Origin: Anaerolineales bacterium UBA2200
GTDB lineage: Bacteria > Chloroflexota > Anaerolineae > UBA2200
Direction of reading: 5' to 3'
Assembly: GCA_002327925.1 (NCBI GenBank)
Contig: DCVA01000024.1
Span: 62,001-126,000 of the forward strand
DNA length: 64,000 bases
Position numbers and translations under genes: made by a program
The notes under the pieces: generated by a model
The model's input: only the letters and a program-made list of their open reading frames with translations
Told to the model about the DNA's origin: nothing
Databases searched by the model: none
Shown here: piece after piece, positions 10,401 to 17,324 of the stretch
Numbering within the stretch: position 1 is the stretch's first letter
How the letters are laid out: each line of letters starts with the position of its first letter

Positions 10401-10998
10401 TCCCTCTCCCACACCCGGTACCGGCCCCGTCACGCTGAATCTGCAACAGGGCCTGAACGGGTACTACGGCACGGCGGACACGCAGATTGACATGTACTAC
10501 CCAAGCACGAACTACTGCGCCGGGGATTCGTTCCTGGTGGGCTACAAGCAGAGGTATGGGTCCTTCGTTCGTTTTGATTTGTCGGCCATACCGCCAGGGG
10601 CGACCATCATCAGTGCAACTTTGCGGATCTATGCCGCCGCCTGGAGCGGAACGGACATCAGCATCGGCGCCCATGTCATACTGCGACAGACGGAGATCTG
10701 CCAGATCACCTGGAATCAGGCCAGTTCGGGGAATCGCTGGGGCGTGGCCGGCGCAAACGACACGGCGACCGACCGCCGGGCCCTTCCTGAGAGCGCCGTT
10801 ATGACGCACGGCCCACGCCAGTACTACAGCTTTGAGCTCAGGAATGCCGTTCAGCAGTGGGTGGGTGGCCTGCTACCCAACAACGGAGTGATGCTGCGGG
10901 CCACTTCCTCGACTTCGACCAGCCTGTTCTACTTCAGCAGTGCCGAGAACGCCACCGGTACGAGCCGGCCCCAGTTGTCCGTAACCTACTACCCGTAA
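7468..10998 (+). CDS. Secreted parallel beta-helix protein with three C-terminal DNRLRE/CBM96-like modules
   Basis: A large secreted protein of 1176 residues. A signal peptide (about 1-32) is followed by a right-handed beta-helix domain (about 33-475) with repeated Asn-rich rungs such as ISGNTFIGNSAKNGGAI. Three homologous modules of about 190 residues follow (approximately 494-684, 741-926 and 987-1176). Each has the pattern LRFDLSxIP, an AYYITRT-like strand, TWNxA, a TDRR..PE turn and RPRLxxxY. They match DNRLRE or CBM96-type beta-sandwiches. Thr/Pro-rich linkers separate them. No C-terminal anchor is visible. I chose ATG 7468, preceded by AAAGGGA, over an earlier in-frame ATG inside the methyltransferase gene. 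It is probably a glycan-binding or glycan-degrading surface protein. The catalytic activity of the helix is unknown. Confidence 0.85.
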   Translation: MSRKASSTIAMAVFIALFVVLTLLTHAPGVRAGTLYVCPSGCAYTSIEAALEASSPGDTVSVGPGEYHEAIWMRGGVRIQGAGADKTTLISSFLPAVRGYPHEVSEAVLDGFTIICDSPNSAIHFDFPHEKETVSNCVIKNSTGQWHSGGIWIAFGATPTIISNTFIGNVLTDGDGGGAIFIEDAAPLISGNTFIGNSAKNGGAIAVYNSITYTATIVDNTFIGNSATSRGGAIHVERASPIIRNNHILSNTAQSGAGLAIDTGSNALLEFNEIAFNMAPGSGTVGGGVAIAGGSNARLNGNVVRRNSAATGGGIHILDAAPLLTNNQVRENAQAEIVVSNSSPHIANNVVWGAGASGVVGIDLYGSSSAVLANNIIAFEAYGIRGDGTAGPTIRYNNLWMNSAANYSGVTAEVNNLSVDPALRDAANGDCHLLAGSPMIDAGNNADAPPLDIDGDARPIDGDDDSIARADIGLDEYAVGAPTPTPTVTPLPPGTLVTVTLQYGLNGYAGAEDTYMDNYTEAGSFCTASLLKVGWRWSYQPILRFDLSPIPSDATVTRAILEVYTPAWSAASEITMGAYYITRTVTYCEANWNQARIGNLWGNPGAANTSTDRRPFPEATVTTQGPRRWYSLDLSGVTRGWLSGALANNGVVLRGSYEEVGYFDIDSAQSINVTQRPRLVVSYRTAGLTTPTPTPTATPRTPTPTSTTASVPTLTPTPTSTTAAVPTTTPTPTLTQVGGETTVVYQQGTGGYAGALDTYIYQYSADTNFRLSEPLKVGYKQQNAALVRFDVSAVPSGSDVSSAVLELYATGWGGADITLGAYYITRTVSLCEATWNRAKADLAWGLAGANNVLTDRRAVPESTLTTFGVPRWYRLDITSVAQGWVDGSLANNGVLIRAAYSLSSLYFAGSQNSSVSSRPRLIITYRTNDGPTPTPSPTLPGLPTASPTPTSVGLPTATPTATRTATRTSTPTPTLSATPSPTPGTGPVTLNLQQGLNGYYGTADTQIDMYYPSTNYCAGDSFLVGYKQRYGSFVRFDLSAIPPGATIISATLRIYAAAWSGTDISIGAHVILRQTEICQITWNQASSGNRWGVAGANDTATDRRALPESAVMTHGPRQYYSFELRNAVQQWVGGLLPNNGVMLRATSSTSTSLFYFSSAENATGTSRPQLSVTYYP

Positions 10999-11004
10999 GA
11001 CACA

Positions 11005-11116
11005 AGCCGGCGGCCGCTGGACCCCTGAGTGTGCAGGGATGCTTCGGTCGCCGGCTGTGCTGCCTCAGGCATGACCGCATGCCCATGGCCCCTCGAGACG
11101 CATCGATTGTCTGAGG
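11005..11116. terminator. Structured convergent intergenic region with strong hairpins
   Basis: Between two converging genes, AGCCGGCGGCCG (11005-11016) pairs with CGGTCGCCGGCT (11045-11056) as a 12-base stem with one wobble. Inside the loop, CCCTG and CAGGG pair. A second hairpin, GGCATG-ACCG-CATGCC, lies at 11068-11083. CCTCAG (11063-11068) can also pair with CTGAGG (11111-11116). No T-run follows, so it is a candidate bidirectional terminator or 3'-end stabiliser. Confidence 0.5.
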
Positions 11117-11119
11117 AGA

Positions 11120-11542
11120 TCAGTCCTTGGACGCCTGGCCTTTCACAGGATCAGACAGAGGCCCATCCATCACTGGAGGTTCGAGCGTGTCGCCTGCCGA
11201 CACGCTCTTGCCATGGAAGGATCCACCTTCGTCGATCAACAGCGACTTGACCTTCACATCCCCCCATACGCTCCCCGACGGAAGGATCTCCAGGCGTCCC
11301 GCTGCTTCGACGTTCCCCTGCACTGATCCCCAGACCTGCACGTTGTTCGCCTTGATGTCTGCGGCAACCTTGGCGGACTCGCCGACCACGACATTGCCGT
11401 TTGTCTCCATCGAGCCCTCAAAGTAGCCGTCCACTCGAAGGTTGCCCTCTGCCTTGAGGTGCCCCTTGAAATGGGTCTTGGGGCCAATGATGTTCTCGAT
11501 CTTGCCCTCAAAAGGAATCACGGTGCGCTCTTTCTTGAACAC
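11120..11542 (-). CDS. Bactofilin (polymer-forming cytoskeletal protein)
   Basis: A 140-residue bactofilin. Regular short beta-helix repeats (THFKGHLKAEGNLRVDGYFE, then IKANNVQVWGSVQGNV) form the polymerising core, with short disordered ends. Bactofilins assemble nucleotide-free filaments that position cell-wall enzymes. The start is GTG 11542, preceded at ideal spacing by GGAGG. A longer in-frame ATG at 11590 falls inside the terminator hairpin and lacks a good site. It lies directly downstream of the M23 peptidase gene on the same strand, an arrangement known from other phyla in which bactofilin scaffolds a LytM-type hydrolase. A hairpin between the two genes may lower or separate its expression. 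Confidence 0.93.
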   Translation of the reverse strand: MFKKERTVIPFEGKIENIIGPKTHFKGHLKAEGNLRVDGYFEGSMETNGNVVVGESAKVAADIKANNVQVWGSVQGNVEAAGRLEILPSGSVWGDVKVKSLLIDEGGSFHGKSVSAGDTLEPPVMDGPLSDPVKGQASKD

Positions 11543-11574
11543 GTTACCTCCAACCGGAGTCTGGAGACAAGAAA

Positions 11575-11603
11575 GGACCTCGGAATCCAATATCCCGAGG
11601 TCC
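11575..11603 (-). terminator. Hairpin after the M23 peptidase gene
   Basis: GGACCTCGG (11575-11583) and CCGAGGTCC (11595-11603) form a perfect 9-base stem with an 11-base loop, 13 bases past the peptidase stop. On the minus strand it is followed by TTTCTTGTCT. It could be a partial terminator tuning bactofilin expression. Confidence 0.6.
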
Positions 11604-11616
11604 GCTTCTGTGCCTC

Positions 11617-12696
11617 CTACTTCTCGATGACGTACGGGCGATCTGTATCCAGGTACTTGAGAGGATCGACCGGCACATCGTTGAGGCGCACCTCATAATG
11701 CAGGTGAGGACCGGTCGACCGACCAGAATTGCCGGAGAGTGCGATGGTATCGCCCGCCTTCACCTCATCGTCCTCTTCGACCAGGAGCTTGGAGTTATGG
11801 CCGTAGGTGGTGACAAAGCCCATCTCGTGCTCAATCTCGACGGCCCATCCCAGGCCGCCGTTCCACCCGGAGCCAACGACGACACCCTCCTTGGTGGCGA
11901 CTACTTTGCTGCCATACCACATCGGGATGTCAATGCCATTGTGGAATTCGAGCTTGCCAAGCAGAGTCCGGTAGCCGAATTTGCTGCTGATCCGACGGAT
12001 GTCTGTGGGCCACAGATGGGGCGCGGCCGCCAGCAGGCGCAGCTGAGATTCCAGATCCGCGGCAGTCGAGCGCTTCTCCGGCTCGATCTTGTCCACCCGC
12101 GACTGCACCTCTTCGCGCAGGGTGGCTAGCTCGCGAAGCATGGTAGGCAGTGTCTCCTGCATTTCGATGACTTGCTGGCTCTGCTCGAACGCGACGGCCA
12201 TTCCCCGATCCGAGATCTCCGCCGACAGTCCGCCGCCACGTCCATCATAGCTGTCCGACGACCGCAGTTCGCCCGCAAGCAGGCTGTAGGCCGAATCCGA
12301 GTAACCGACTGTGTATGCCTGCTGTGTGTCCTCGGGAGGCGGCAGACCGATAATCTCCCGCACTTCGGTGCTCAAGATGCTAACGCTGGCCAGCTCATTC
12401 TGAAAGCCGGCAACCAGTCCTGACAGTCCGCGGACTTCGTTCTGCTGCACGAGGATTGTGGAACGCATCTCGCGTTCTCGCGTCAGCTGCAAGGATTGGT
12501 CCTGTCGCAGCGCTGCCACCTCGTGCGTCAGGCGCACAGTCCTCAGACCAACAACGACAAAGCCGGCTGACACAACCAGCGTCAGCAGGCAAATCAGAGG
12601 AACCAGCCATGTGGGGAAACGAAAACTGATCGGGGGTCGCTCATCATGTCGAACCACGATCACAGTCAGCGGCTGACTGCCCTTCTTCTTTGGCAC
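11617..12696 (-). CDS. M23-family peptidoglycan metallopeptidase with membrane anchor and coiled coil
   Basis: A 359-residue cell-wall hydrolase. A basic N-terminus precedes one transmembrane helix (about 29-51). A coiled-coil stalk (about 52-215) follows, and then a LytM/M23 zinc peptidase domain. The metal-binding motif is HNGID (His252, Asp256) and the catalytic HLH is at 331-333 (PHLHYEV). M23 enzymes cut peptide cross-links in murein. The start is GTG 12696, 6 bases after GGAGGGT. It is followed by the bactofilin gene, so an envelope-remodelling unit localised by cytoskeletal filaments is likely. All catalytic residues are present, so it is probably an active enzyme and not a degenerate EnvC/NlpD-type activator. 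Confidence 0.93.
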   Translation of the reverse strand: MPKKKGSQPLTVIVVRHDERPPISFRFPTWLVPLICLLTLVVSAGFVVVGLRTVRLTHEVAALRQDQSLQLTREREMRSTILVQQNEVRGLSGLVAGFQNELASVSILSTEVREIIGLPPPEDTQQAYTVGYSDSAYSLLAGELRSSDSYDGRGGGLSAEISDRGMAVAFEQSQQVIEMQETLPTMLRELATLREEVQSRVDKIEPEKRSTAADLESQLRLLAAAPHLWPTDIRRISSKFGYRTLLGKLEFHNGIDIPMWYGSKVVATKEGVVVGSGWNGGLGWAVEIEHEMGFVTTYGHNSKLLVEEDDEVKAGDTIALSGNSGRSTGPHLHYEVRLNDVPVDPLKYLDTDRPYVIEK

Positions 12697-12852
12697 TTCT
12701 GACCCTCCGGCGAGGATTGGCCCTGCTTGGTACGAATCCTCTCACGAGGCTTCAAGCATTGGATAAGCAGGATAATGGCATTCTGGGCTATCCTCTCGAC
12801 GGCCGGGCTGCCAGCCAGGAGCGCCTTCGCTCCTTTAAAAATCGTAAGGCCG

Positions 12853-12881
12853 ATATTACACAACATTCACCTTCCGGTCAA
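12853..12881 (-). promoter_or_regulatory. Promoter for the M23 peptidase/bactofilin unit
   Basis: On the minus strand TTGACC (12876-12881) and TAATAT (12853-12858) are 17 bases apart. The implied leader is about 150 bases before GTG 12696. The promoter is back to back with that of the RdgB gene. Confidence 0.7.
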
Positions 12882-12882
12882 A

Positions 12883-12911
12883 TTGAGGGAAGTGGGCTTG
12901 TGTGGTATCAT
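12883..12911 (+). promoter_or_regulatory. Promoter giving an apparently leaderless RdgB message
   Basis: TTGAGG (12883-12888), a 17-base spacer and TATCAT (12906-12911) precede ATG 12918 by only six bases. The transcription start should coincide with the initiation codon, and no Shine-Dalgarno sequence is present. Confidence 0.55.
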
Positions 12912-12917
12912 CGCGCC

Positions 12918-13562
12918 ATGGTTTCCGTCCTGATAGCCACAGATAACCAGGGAAAACTTGACGAGTACCGGGTTCTGCTTGGCTCCCTGCCGCTCGAACT
13001 CGTCGCTCCACGACAGCTGCCGGTGGCCGTGCACGTGGAAGAGGCAGGAGTCTCGTACTCTGAGAACGCGCGCCTTAAGGCGACCTCCTACATGCACGCC
13101 AGTGGCATGATCACGCTTGCGGACGACTCCGGTCTCGAGGTGGATGCCCTCGGTGGCGCGCCAGGTTCGCGCTCTGCCCGGTACGCCGGCCCTGGCGCAT
13201 CGGATGAGGATCGCTACCGCCTGCTCCTCTCCAGGCTGGAGGGTGTGCCGTGGGAAAAACGCACTGCCCGCTTTCGCTGTCTCCTGGTGCTGGCAGCACC
13301 ACCGGACCACATCCACGCAGTCGAAGGTATTTGCGAGGGCCGCGTCTCCCTCGCCCCCGAGGGGACGCACGGTTTCGGCTACGACCCTGTCTTCTTCGTC
13401 CCTGATTACGGCGCGACGATGGCCCAACTGTCGCCGGAGGTCAAGAATCGAATCAGCCATCGTGCCTTGGCGGTGCAGGCGATGCTGCCGATCCTGATGC
13501 GGTACGGTTCTCAGAGCCCTTGTGCCCGGCAGTCCCTGGTCGGTGAAGCGGGTGGCGACTGA
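12918..13562 (+). CDS. rdgB: RdgB/HAM1-family non-canonical purine NTP pyrophosphatase
   Basis: A 214-residue Ham1/RdgB house-cleaning enzyme that hydrolyses dITP, XTP and similar deaminated purine triphosphates to monophosphates. The N-terminal IATDNQGKLDEYR, the SYSENARLKA substrate loop, LADDSGLEVDALGGAPG and the C-terminal FGYDPVFFVP are all present. The last two normally hold the catalytic acid and base-recognition residues. The start is ATG 12918. An in-frame extension back to 12690 crosses both promoters and is rejected. Its stop shares a base with the start of the nucleotidyltransferase gene (TGATG), making a rdgB-rfaE2-murJ unit. The last 20 residues run slightly beyond the usual family end. 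Confidence 0.93.
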   Translation: MVSVLIATDNQGKLDEYRVLLGSLPLELVAPRQLPVAVHVEEAGVSYSENARLKATSYMHASGMITLADDSGLEVDALGGAPGSRSARYAGPGASDEDRYRLLLSRLEGVPWEKRTARFRCLLVLAAPPDHIHAVEGICEGRVSLAPEGTHGFGYDPVFFVPDYGATMAQLSPEVKNRISHRALAVQAMLPILMRYGSQSPCARQSLVGEAGGD

Positions 13563-14110
13563 TGGGACGGCTGCTCTCCCTCCCTCAGGCGCTCCGCGTT
13601 CGCAAACGGCTGGGACGGCGCGGGAAGAAGGTGGTCTTTACCAACGGCGTGTTCGACATCCTCCACGTGGGCCACACCCGTTACCTGCAGCAGGCGCGCG
13701 AGCTCGGCGATGTCCTTTTCGTAGGCCTGAACAGCGACACTTCGGCCACAATGTTGAAGGGGCAGGCGCGGCCGTGGGTACCCGGCACCGAACGTGCCGA
13801 GCTCTTGTGCGCTCTGTCGTGCGTGGACTATGTCGTCGTGTTCAACGAGAACACGGCAGTTGATCTCGTCGCCGCTCTACAGCCAGATGTGTACGTGAAG
13901 GGTGGCGACTACTCGCCTGCAGCATCGCCTGGCTCTGATTCCCCCGCTTCAGGGTCAGCCGTGCCTGGGGACGTCAAGCCTCTGCCGGAAGCTGCCGCTG
14001 TGGAAAAGTGCGGCGGCAAAATCGTGATCCTTCCCTACACACCCGGTCACTCCACGTCCATTCTGGCCGCTCGCATCCAGCAAGGCCTCAACCGGGCCGG
14101 TGCACAGTGA
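13562..14110 (+). CDS. RfaE2/HldE-C-type nucleotidyltransferase with a Ser/Pro-rich insertion
   Basis: A 182-residue cytidylyltransferase-fold protein. FTNGVFDILHVGHTRYL (residues 26-42) contains the HxGH nucleotide-binding motif, and KGGDY (113-117) and the tail GHSTSILAARI match the D-glycero-beta-D-manno-heptose-1-phosphate adenylyltransferase branch. Between KGGDY and the conserved LPEAAAVEKCGG there is an inserted stretch of about 22 residues (118-139) rich in Ser, Pro, Ala and Gly that typical members lack. No heptose kinase or isomerase gene is nearby, so the native sugar or alcohol phosphate is uncertain. Glycerol-3-phosphate-type substrates are an alternative. It is tightly coupled to rdgB and murJ. 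Confidence 0.85.
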   Translation: MGRLLSLPQALRVRKRLGRRGKKVVFTNGVFDILHVGHTRYLQQARELGDVLFVGLNSDTSATMLKGQARPWVPGTERAELLCALSCVDYVVVFNENTAVDLVAALQPDVYVKGGDYSPAASPGSDSPASGSAVPGDVKPLPEAAAVEKCGGKIVILPYTPGHSTSILAARIQQGLNRAGAQ

Positions 14111-15693
14111 CTCAGCCCTCCAGTACCTCCGGCGGGCATCGACACGGCGGCGGCATCGCCCGCGCTGCGTTGATCGTGTCTCTGGGTAACATAGCCAGCC
14201 GCATCTTCGGACTGGTACGCGACAATCGCAACGCCTACTTCTTCGGTGCCACAGGCTCGATGAGCGCTTTCGAGGCCGCCTCCCTGGTGCCAAAAAACAT
14301 CTACGAGCTCCTGGTTGGAGGCATGGTCAGCGCCGCGCTGGTGCCCGTATTCAGCGAGTATGCATCCCAGAACAAACAGGACGAGCTGTGGCATCTGGCC
14401 AGCATCCTGTTGAGCCTGGTGACCGTGGTGATGGGCGGCTTTCTGCTGCTGGTCGAGGTAATCGCGCCACTCGTGGCTTCGACCCTCGTGAGCGGGTTCG
14501 ACGCCCCGCTCAAGGCCCTGACCGCGCAGCTCATCCGCATCATCTCCCCGGCCATTGTGTTCTTTGGCATCTCGGGCATCGTCACCGCCATCCTCTACTC
14601 CCAGCAGGTCTTTACCTACCCCGCCATAGGCGCCGCAGTCTTCAACCTCGGTGGAATCCTGGGCACCCAGCTACTGGCACGTCGCGTTGGCGTGTCGAGC
14701 CTCACCCTGGGCATCGTGCTGGGTGCATTGCTGCAGATGGCCGTGCAGCTCCCTGGCCTCCGCGGCGCCAGGCTGCGCTTCACCCTGGATCTGAAGCACC
14801 CTGCCTTGCGGCGGATTACCATCCTCTATCTGCCGGTCGTCCTGAGTCTGGTGGTCAGCCAGTTCGGTATCGTGGTTGATCGCAACCTGGCGTCAAGAGT
14901 GGGACAGCAGACGATAGCGTGGATGGCAGCAGCAACGCGGCTGCGGGAGTTCCCTCTGGGTCTGGTTTCTACTGCCGTATCGATGGCCGTGCTCCCGGCC
15001 CTGTCCCGACTCAATCTGCTGACCGGGCGCGACGAATTCAAGGATACGCTGGGACTCGGGCTGCGACTGGTCATGGTGCTGATCATCCCGGCAGCCGTAG
15101 GCCTGGCGATCCTCCGCTCGCCCGTGATCTCGCTGCTCTACCAGCACGGCGAGTTCACCCCGCAGGACACGGTACAGACAGCGCGTGCTCTGCTACTCTA
15201 CCTGCTGGGCACACCGGCCGCTGCCATTGATCTGCTTCTGGTCATTGCCTTTTATTCCCAGAAGGACACAGTGACTCCTGTGATCGTGGGCATTGTGTGC
15301 GTGGGAATCTACCTGCTCGCCGCTCCAGTGCTGGCCTTCGCGTTGGGTTGGGGCATGCTTGGCCTCGTTGCGGCGAACTCGCTCCAGCTCAGTGCCCACG
15401 CTCTGATCACGCTGTTCTTGATGCACCGGCGCGTGGGCAACATGGAGCGGCTCGGGCTGCTCTCTACTCTGGCCAGAGTTTCCCTCGCCGCCCTCGTCAT
15501 GGGGGTTGCGGCCTACGCGACCCTGGTTATCCTGCAGAGGGCCATGCCGGGCGCCCAACTATCGCAGCAGATCCTCCGGGTAGGTGCAGCCGGAGGTGTC
15601 GGCGTTGTGGTGTACCTGGCCGCGGTGCTGCTGCTGCAAGTGGGCGAGGCCAGAATGCTGACGAACCTGTTGCGAGGCAGAACTCGTCACTAG
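14107..15693 (+). CDS. murJ: MurJ lipid II flippase
   Basis: A 528-residue polytopic protein of the MurJ/MviN family, which flips lipid II across the cytoplasmic membrane for peptidoglycan synthesis. Characteristic features are IVSLGNIASRIFGLVRD in the first helix region, DAFLVAxxIP replaced here by SAFEAASLVPKNIYELLVGG, and the later LPALSRLN and LYQHGEFTPQDT motifs. About 14 membrane segments are apparent. The start is GTG 14107, overlapping the preceding stop (GTGA). An in-frame ATG at 14008 lies inside the upstream gene. This places cell-wall precursor export in one operon with the nucleotidyltransferase, and close to the M23/bactofilin pair. Confidence 0.93.
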   Translation: MTQPSSTSGGHRHGGGIARAALIVSLGNIASRIFGLVRDNRNAYFFGATGSMSAFEAASLVPKNIYELLVGGMVSAALVPVFSEYASQNKQDELWHLASILLSLVTVVMGGFLLLVEVIAPLVASTLVSGFDAPLKALTAQLIRIISPAIVFFGISGIVTAILYSQQVFTYPAIGAAVFNLGGILGTQLLARRVGVSSLTLGIVLGALLQMAVQLPGLRGARLRFTLDLKHPALRRITILYLPVVLSLVVSQFGIVVDRNLASRVGQQTIAWMAAATRLREFPLGLVSTAVSMAVLPALSRLNLLTGRDEFKDTLGLGLRLVMVLIIPAAVGLAILRSPVISLLYQHGEFTPQDTVQTARALLLYLLGTPAAAIDLLLVIAFYSQKDTVTPVIVGIVCVGIYLLAAPVLAFALGWGMLGLVAANSLQLSAHALITLFLMHRRVGNMERLGLLSTLARVSLAALVMGVAAYATLVILQRAMPGAQLSQQILRVGAAGGVGVVVYLAAVLLLQVGEARMLTNLLRGRTRH

Positions 15694-15699
15694 GCCAGC

Positions 15700-15727
15700 T
15701 TGACTAACCCCCGGCTCAGCCTATAAT
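15700..15727 (+). promoter_or_regulatory. Near-consensus promoter for the small membrane protein
   Basis: TTGACT (15700-15705) and TATAAT (15722-15727) are 16 bases apart, starting just 7 bases after the murJ stop. The gene at 15780 therefore has its own promoter. An AGGAGAGG ribosome site ends 6 bases before its ATG. Confidence 0.82.
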
Positions 15728-15779
15728 CCGCTGGCATCTGGCGCGGACAACCGCGCATTCGACACAGGAGAGGTCTATC

Positions 15780-16022
15780 ATGTCCAAGAAGAATCGACGC
15801 GGGCAGCGCAGAATCGCCACCACAGGGGACGCAGCACCCGCGAGCACAGTTGATGTCACACCGGCCGCCCAGGCGCGTCCTTTGTATGGCCCGCGCGGCT
15901 CGTCCGCCAAAGTCGACCTGAACCAGGAGTATCAATACGTCTTTAGCGACCTGCGCAAGGTAGGTCTGATAGCCCTGGCGATGTTCTCCCTGCTGATTGT
16001 GCTCTCTTTCGTGCTCAAGTAG
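15780..16022 (+). CDS. Small single-pass membrane protein, function unknown
   Basis: An 80-residue protein with a very basic N-terminus (KKNRRGQRR), a low-complexity middle, and one C-terminal membrane helix (about residues 60-79, VGLIALAMFSLLIVLSFVLK). I do not recognise a domain. The strong promoter and a good AGGAGAGG site argue that it is a real, well-expressed gene. The topology suggests a tail-anchored protein with its N-terminus in the cytoplasm, where the basic stretch could contact RNA, ribosomes or lipid head groups. A strong hairpin terminator follows at 16073. Confidence 0.75.
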   Translation: MSKKNRRGQRRIATTGDAAPASTVDVTPAAQARPLYGPRGSSAKVDLNQEYQYVFSDLRKVGLIALAMFSLLIVLSFVLK

Positions 16023-16072
16023 GGGCAACCCTCGCGCTCGCTCCCTGCGCAGCAGACAGCCATCACTTCGGA

Positions 16073-16106
16073 CGGACAGGCGGTGACTTCGTCACCCACC
16101 TGTCCG
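16073..16106. terminator. Bidirectional intrinsic terminator between convergent genes
   Basis: CGGACAGG (16073-16080) pairs with CCTGTCCG (16099-16106), and GGTGAC (16082-16087) pairs with GTCACC (16091-16096), closing a TTC loop. TTCTTC follows on the plus side. Confidence 0.75.
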
Positions 16107-16129
16107 TTCTTCTGCTATCATCCGGGGCT

Positions 16130-16873
16130 TCATGCCGAAAGAGGAACACCCTCGGCTGGCTGCAGGGTTCGAAGGAGTAACAGCACGGCGCCGCGTACCA
16201 CCGCGTGGGCAGCTGCGCAAAGCCACACGTTGCGCGTCAGAAGGAATATCGACGCCGTAACCACGCTAACCGATCCGATTAGAAGGTGCTCCTCACGCAT
16301 GCCATCGAGCATTGCGTCCCTGCGGACGAGGGGGTCGATCAGCTCAAACAGCCAGATCAGGGCAAAGCCTGCGAAAACTCCCCAGTAGGGCCCCGCCATC
16401 AACAGCAGCGGTGAGCGAACCAGGGACCACGACGCCTCGAGTAGGATTGCCTCTCGAACCAGCCAGGCCCAGCCCCAGGGTTCTGCCCACCGTAGCAGAC
16501 TGGTCATCTGCGGTACTGCTCCCACCAGCACGACAAACCTCCGCCACGTCCACAGCACCGGCAGCAGCGCAGCCACGCACCAGACCACTGACCTGCCTAT
16601 ACCGCTGACCCAGTCCAGATCGGTCAATCCCAGATCCAGTGGGCTTGCCCAGCCAAGCTGCAGAACGGCAAAAGGAACCAGAAGATGGTAACCGATCCGC
16701 AGCAGCTCGCTCAGCCGCAGTCGGTGCCCCCATTGGCGAGCCAGCTCCATAGCACGGCCGAGGCGTCCTGGCCGGGGATCGCGCAGGCTCAGCGCGAGCG
16801 AGTCGGCGAGGAGACGGCCGGCGAGATAGGCGAGCACAGTGACGAACAGTCGCAGCGGGTAGGAGAGGGACAC
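16130..16873 (-). CDS. Polytopic membrane protein, possibly a degenerate CPBP-family protein
   Basis: A 247-residue protein with about seven hydrophobic helices. The order REAILLEASW, then an aromatic helix with an acidic end (ALIWLFELID), then NVWLCAAAHAVVRG faintly resembles CPBP-type intramembrane proteases (Abi family). The canonical double-glutamate motif EExxxR is not intact, so catalysis is doubtful. The start is GTG 16873 with GGAG eight bases upstream. It begins 27 bases after the end of tRNA-Val on the same strand with no clear promoter of its own, so it may be read from the tRNA promoter. The family assignment is tentative. Confidence 0.6.
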   Translation of the reverse strand: MSLSYPLRLFVTVLAYLAGRLLADSLALSLRDPRPGRLGRAMELARQWGHRLRLSELLRIGYHLLVPFAVLQLGWASPLDLGLTDLDWVSGIGRSVVWCVAALLPVLWTWRRFVVLVGAVPQMTSLLRWAEPWGWAWLVREAILLEASWSLVRSPLLLMAGPYWGVFAGFALIWLFELIDPLVRRDAMLDGMREEHLLIGSVSVVTASIFLLTRNVWLCAAAHAVVRGAVLLLLRTLQPAEGVPLSA

Positions 16874-16899
16874 GCTTCAACTCCGAGATAAAAGAAACA

Positions 16900-16973
<74 letters not shown>

Positions 16974-16985
16974 ATGACGCCAACG

Positions 16986-17014
16986 AGTATAAACAGGTTG
17001 CCGGGTTTTGGCAA
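16986..17014 (-). promoter_or_regulatory. tRNA-Val promoter
   Basis: On the minus strand TTGCCA (17009-17014), a 17-base spacer and TATACT (16986-16991) sit 12 bases before the first tRNA base. Confidence 0.78.
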
Positions 17015-17069
17015 ATGAACCGCCTGCATCGAGCTCCCCTCCCGGCGATCCGGAAGCTTCTCCGCAGCA

Positions 17070-17252
17070 TCAGGGTGTCGGCGTGCTCTGAGGTGCTGCT
17101 GCCGTCAGAGTGGGTATGATGGGTGTGGGGGTGGGACTTGGTGTCGGCCGGGGCAGTGCCGAGAGCACCGATCCGATGATCATGCTGACCACCACCAGCA
17201 GGGTCAAAATCGACACGATCTGAGTTCCACGGCCACGATTCGAGCGGTTCAC
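17070..17252 (-). CDS. Small membrane protein with Thr/Pro-rich tail
   Basis: A 60-residue predicted protein with a basic N-terminus (NRSNRGRG), one membrane helix (about 12-35, including SILTLLVVVSMIIGSVLSAL) and an exported tail of alternating Thr/Ser-Pro residues like the linkers of the large secreted proteins here. The start is GTG 17252, because AGGAGG lies six bases upstream of it but directly abuts the alternative ATG at 17258. It follows the TPR-protein gene on the same strand by 72 bases and may be co-transcribed with it. I recognise no family. Confidence 0.6.
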   Translation of the reverse strand: MNRSNRGRGTQIVSILTLLVVVSMIIGSVLSALPRPTPSPTPTPIIPTLTAAAPQSTPTP

Positions 17253-17324
17253 AAGCATCCTCCTGTACCAGAACTCACAGCCGCGGAACCGCCCAGGCTG
17301 CGCGGTTGGTCGGCTGTGACGGTC

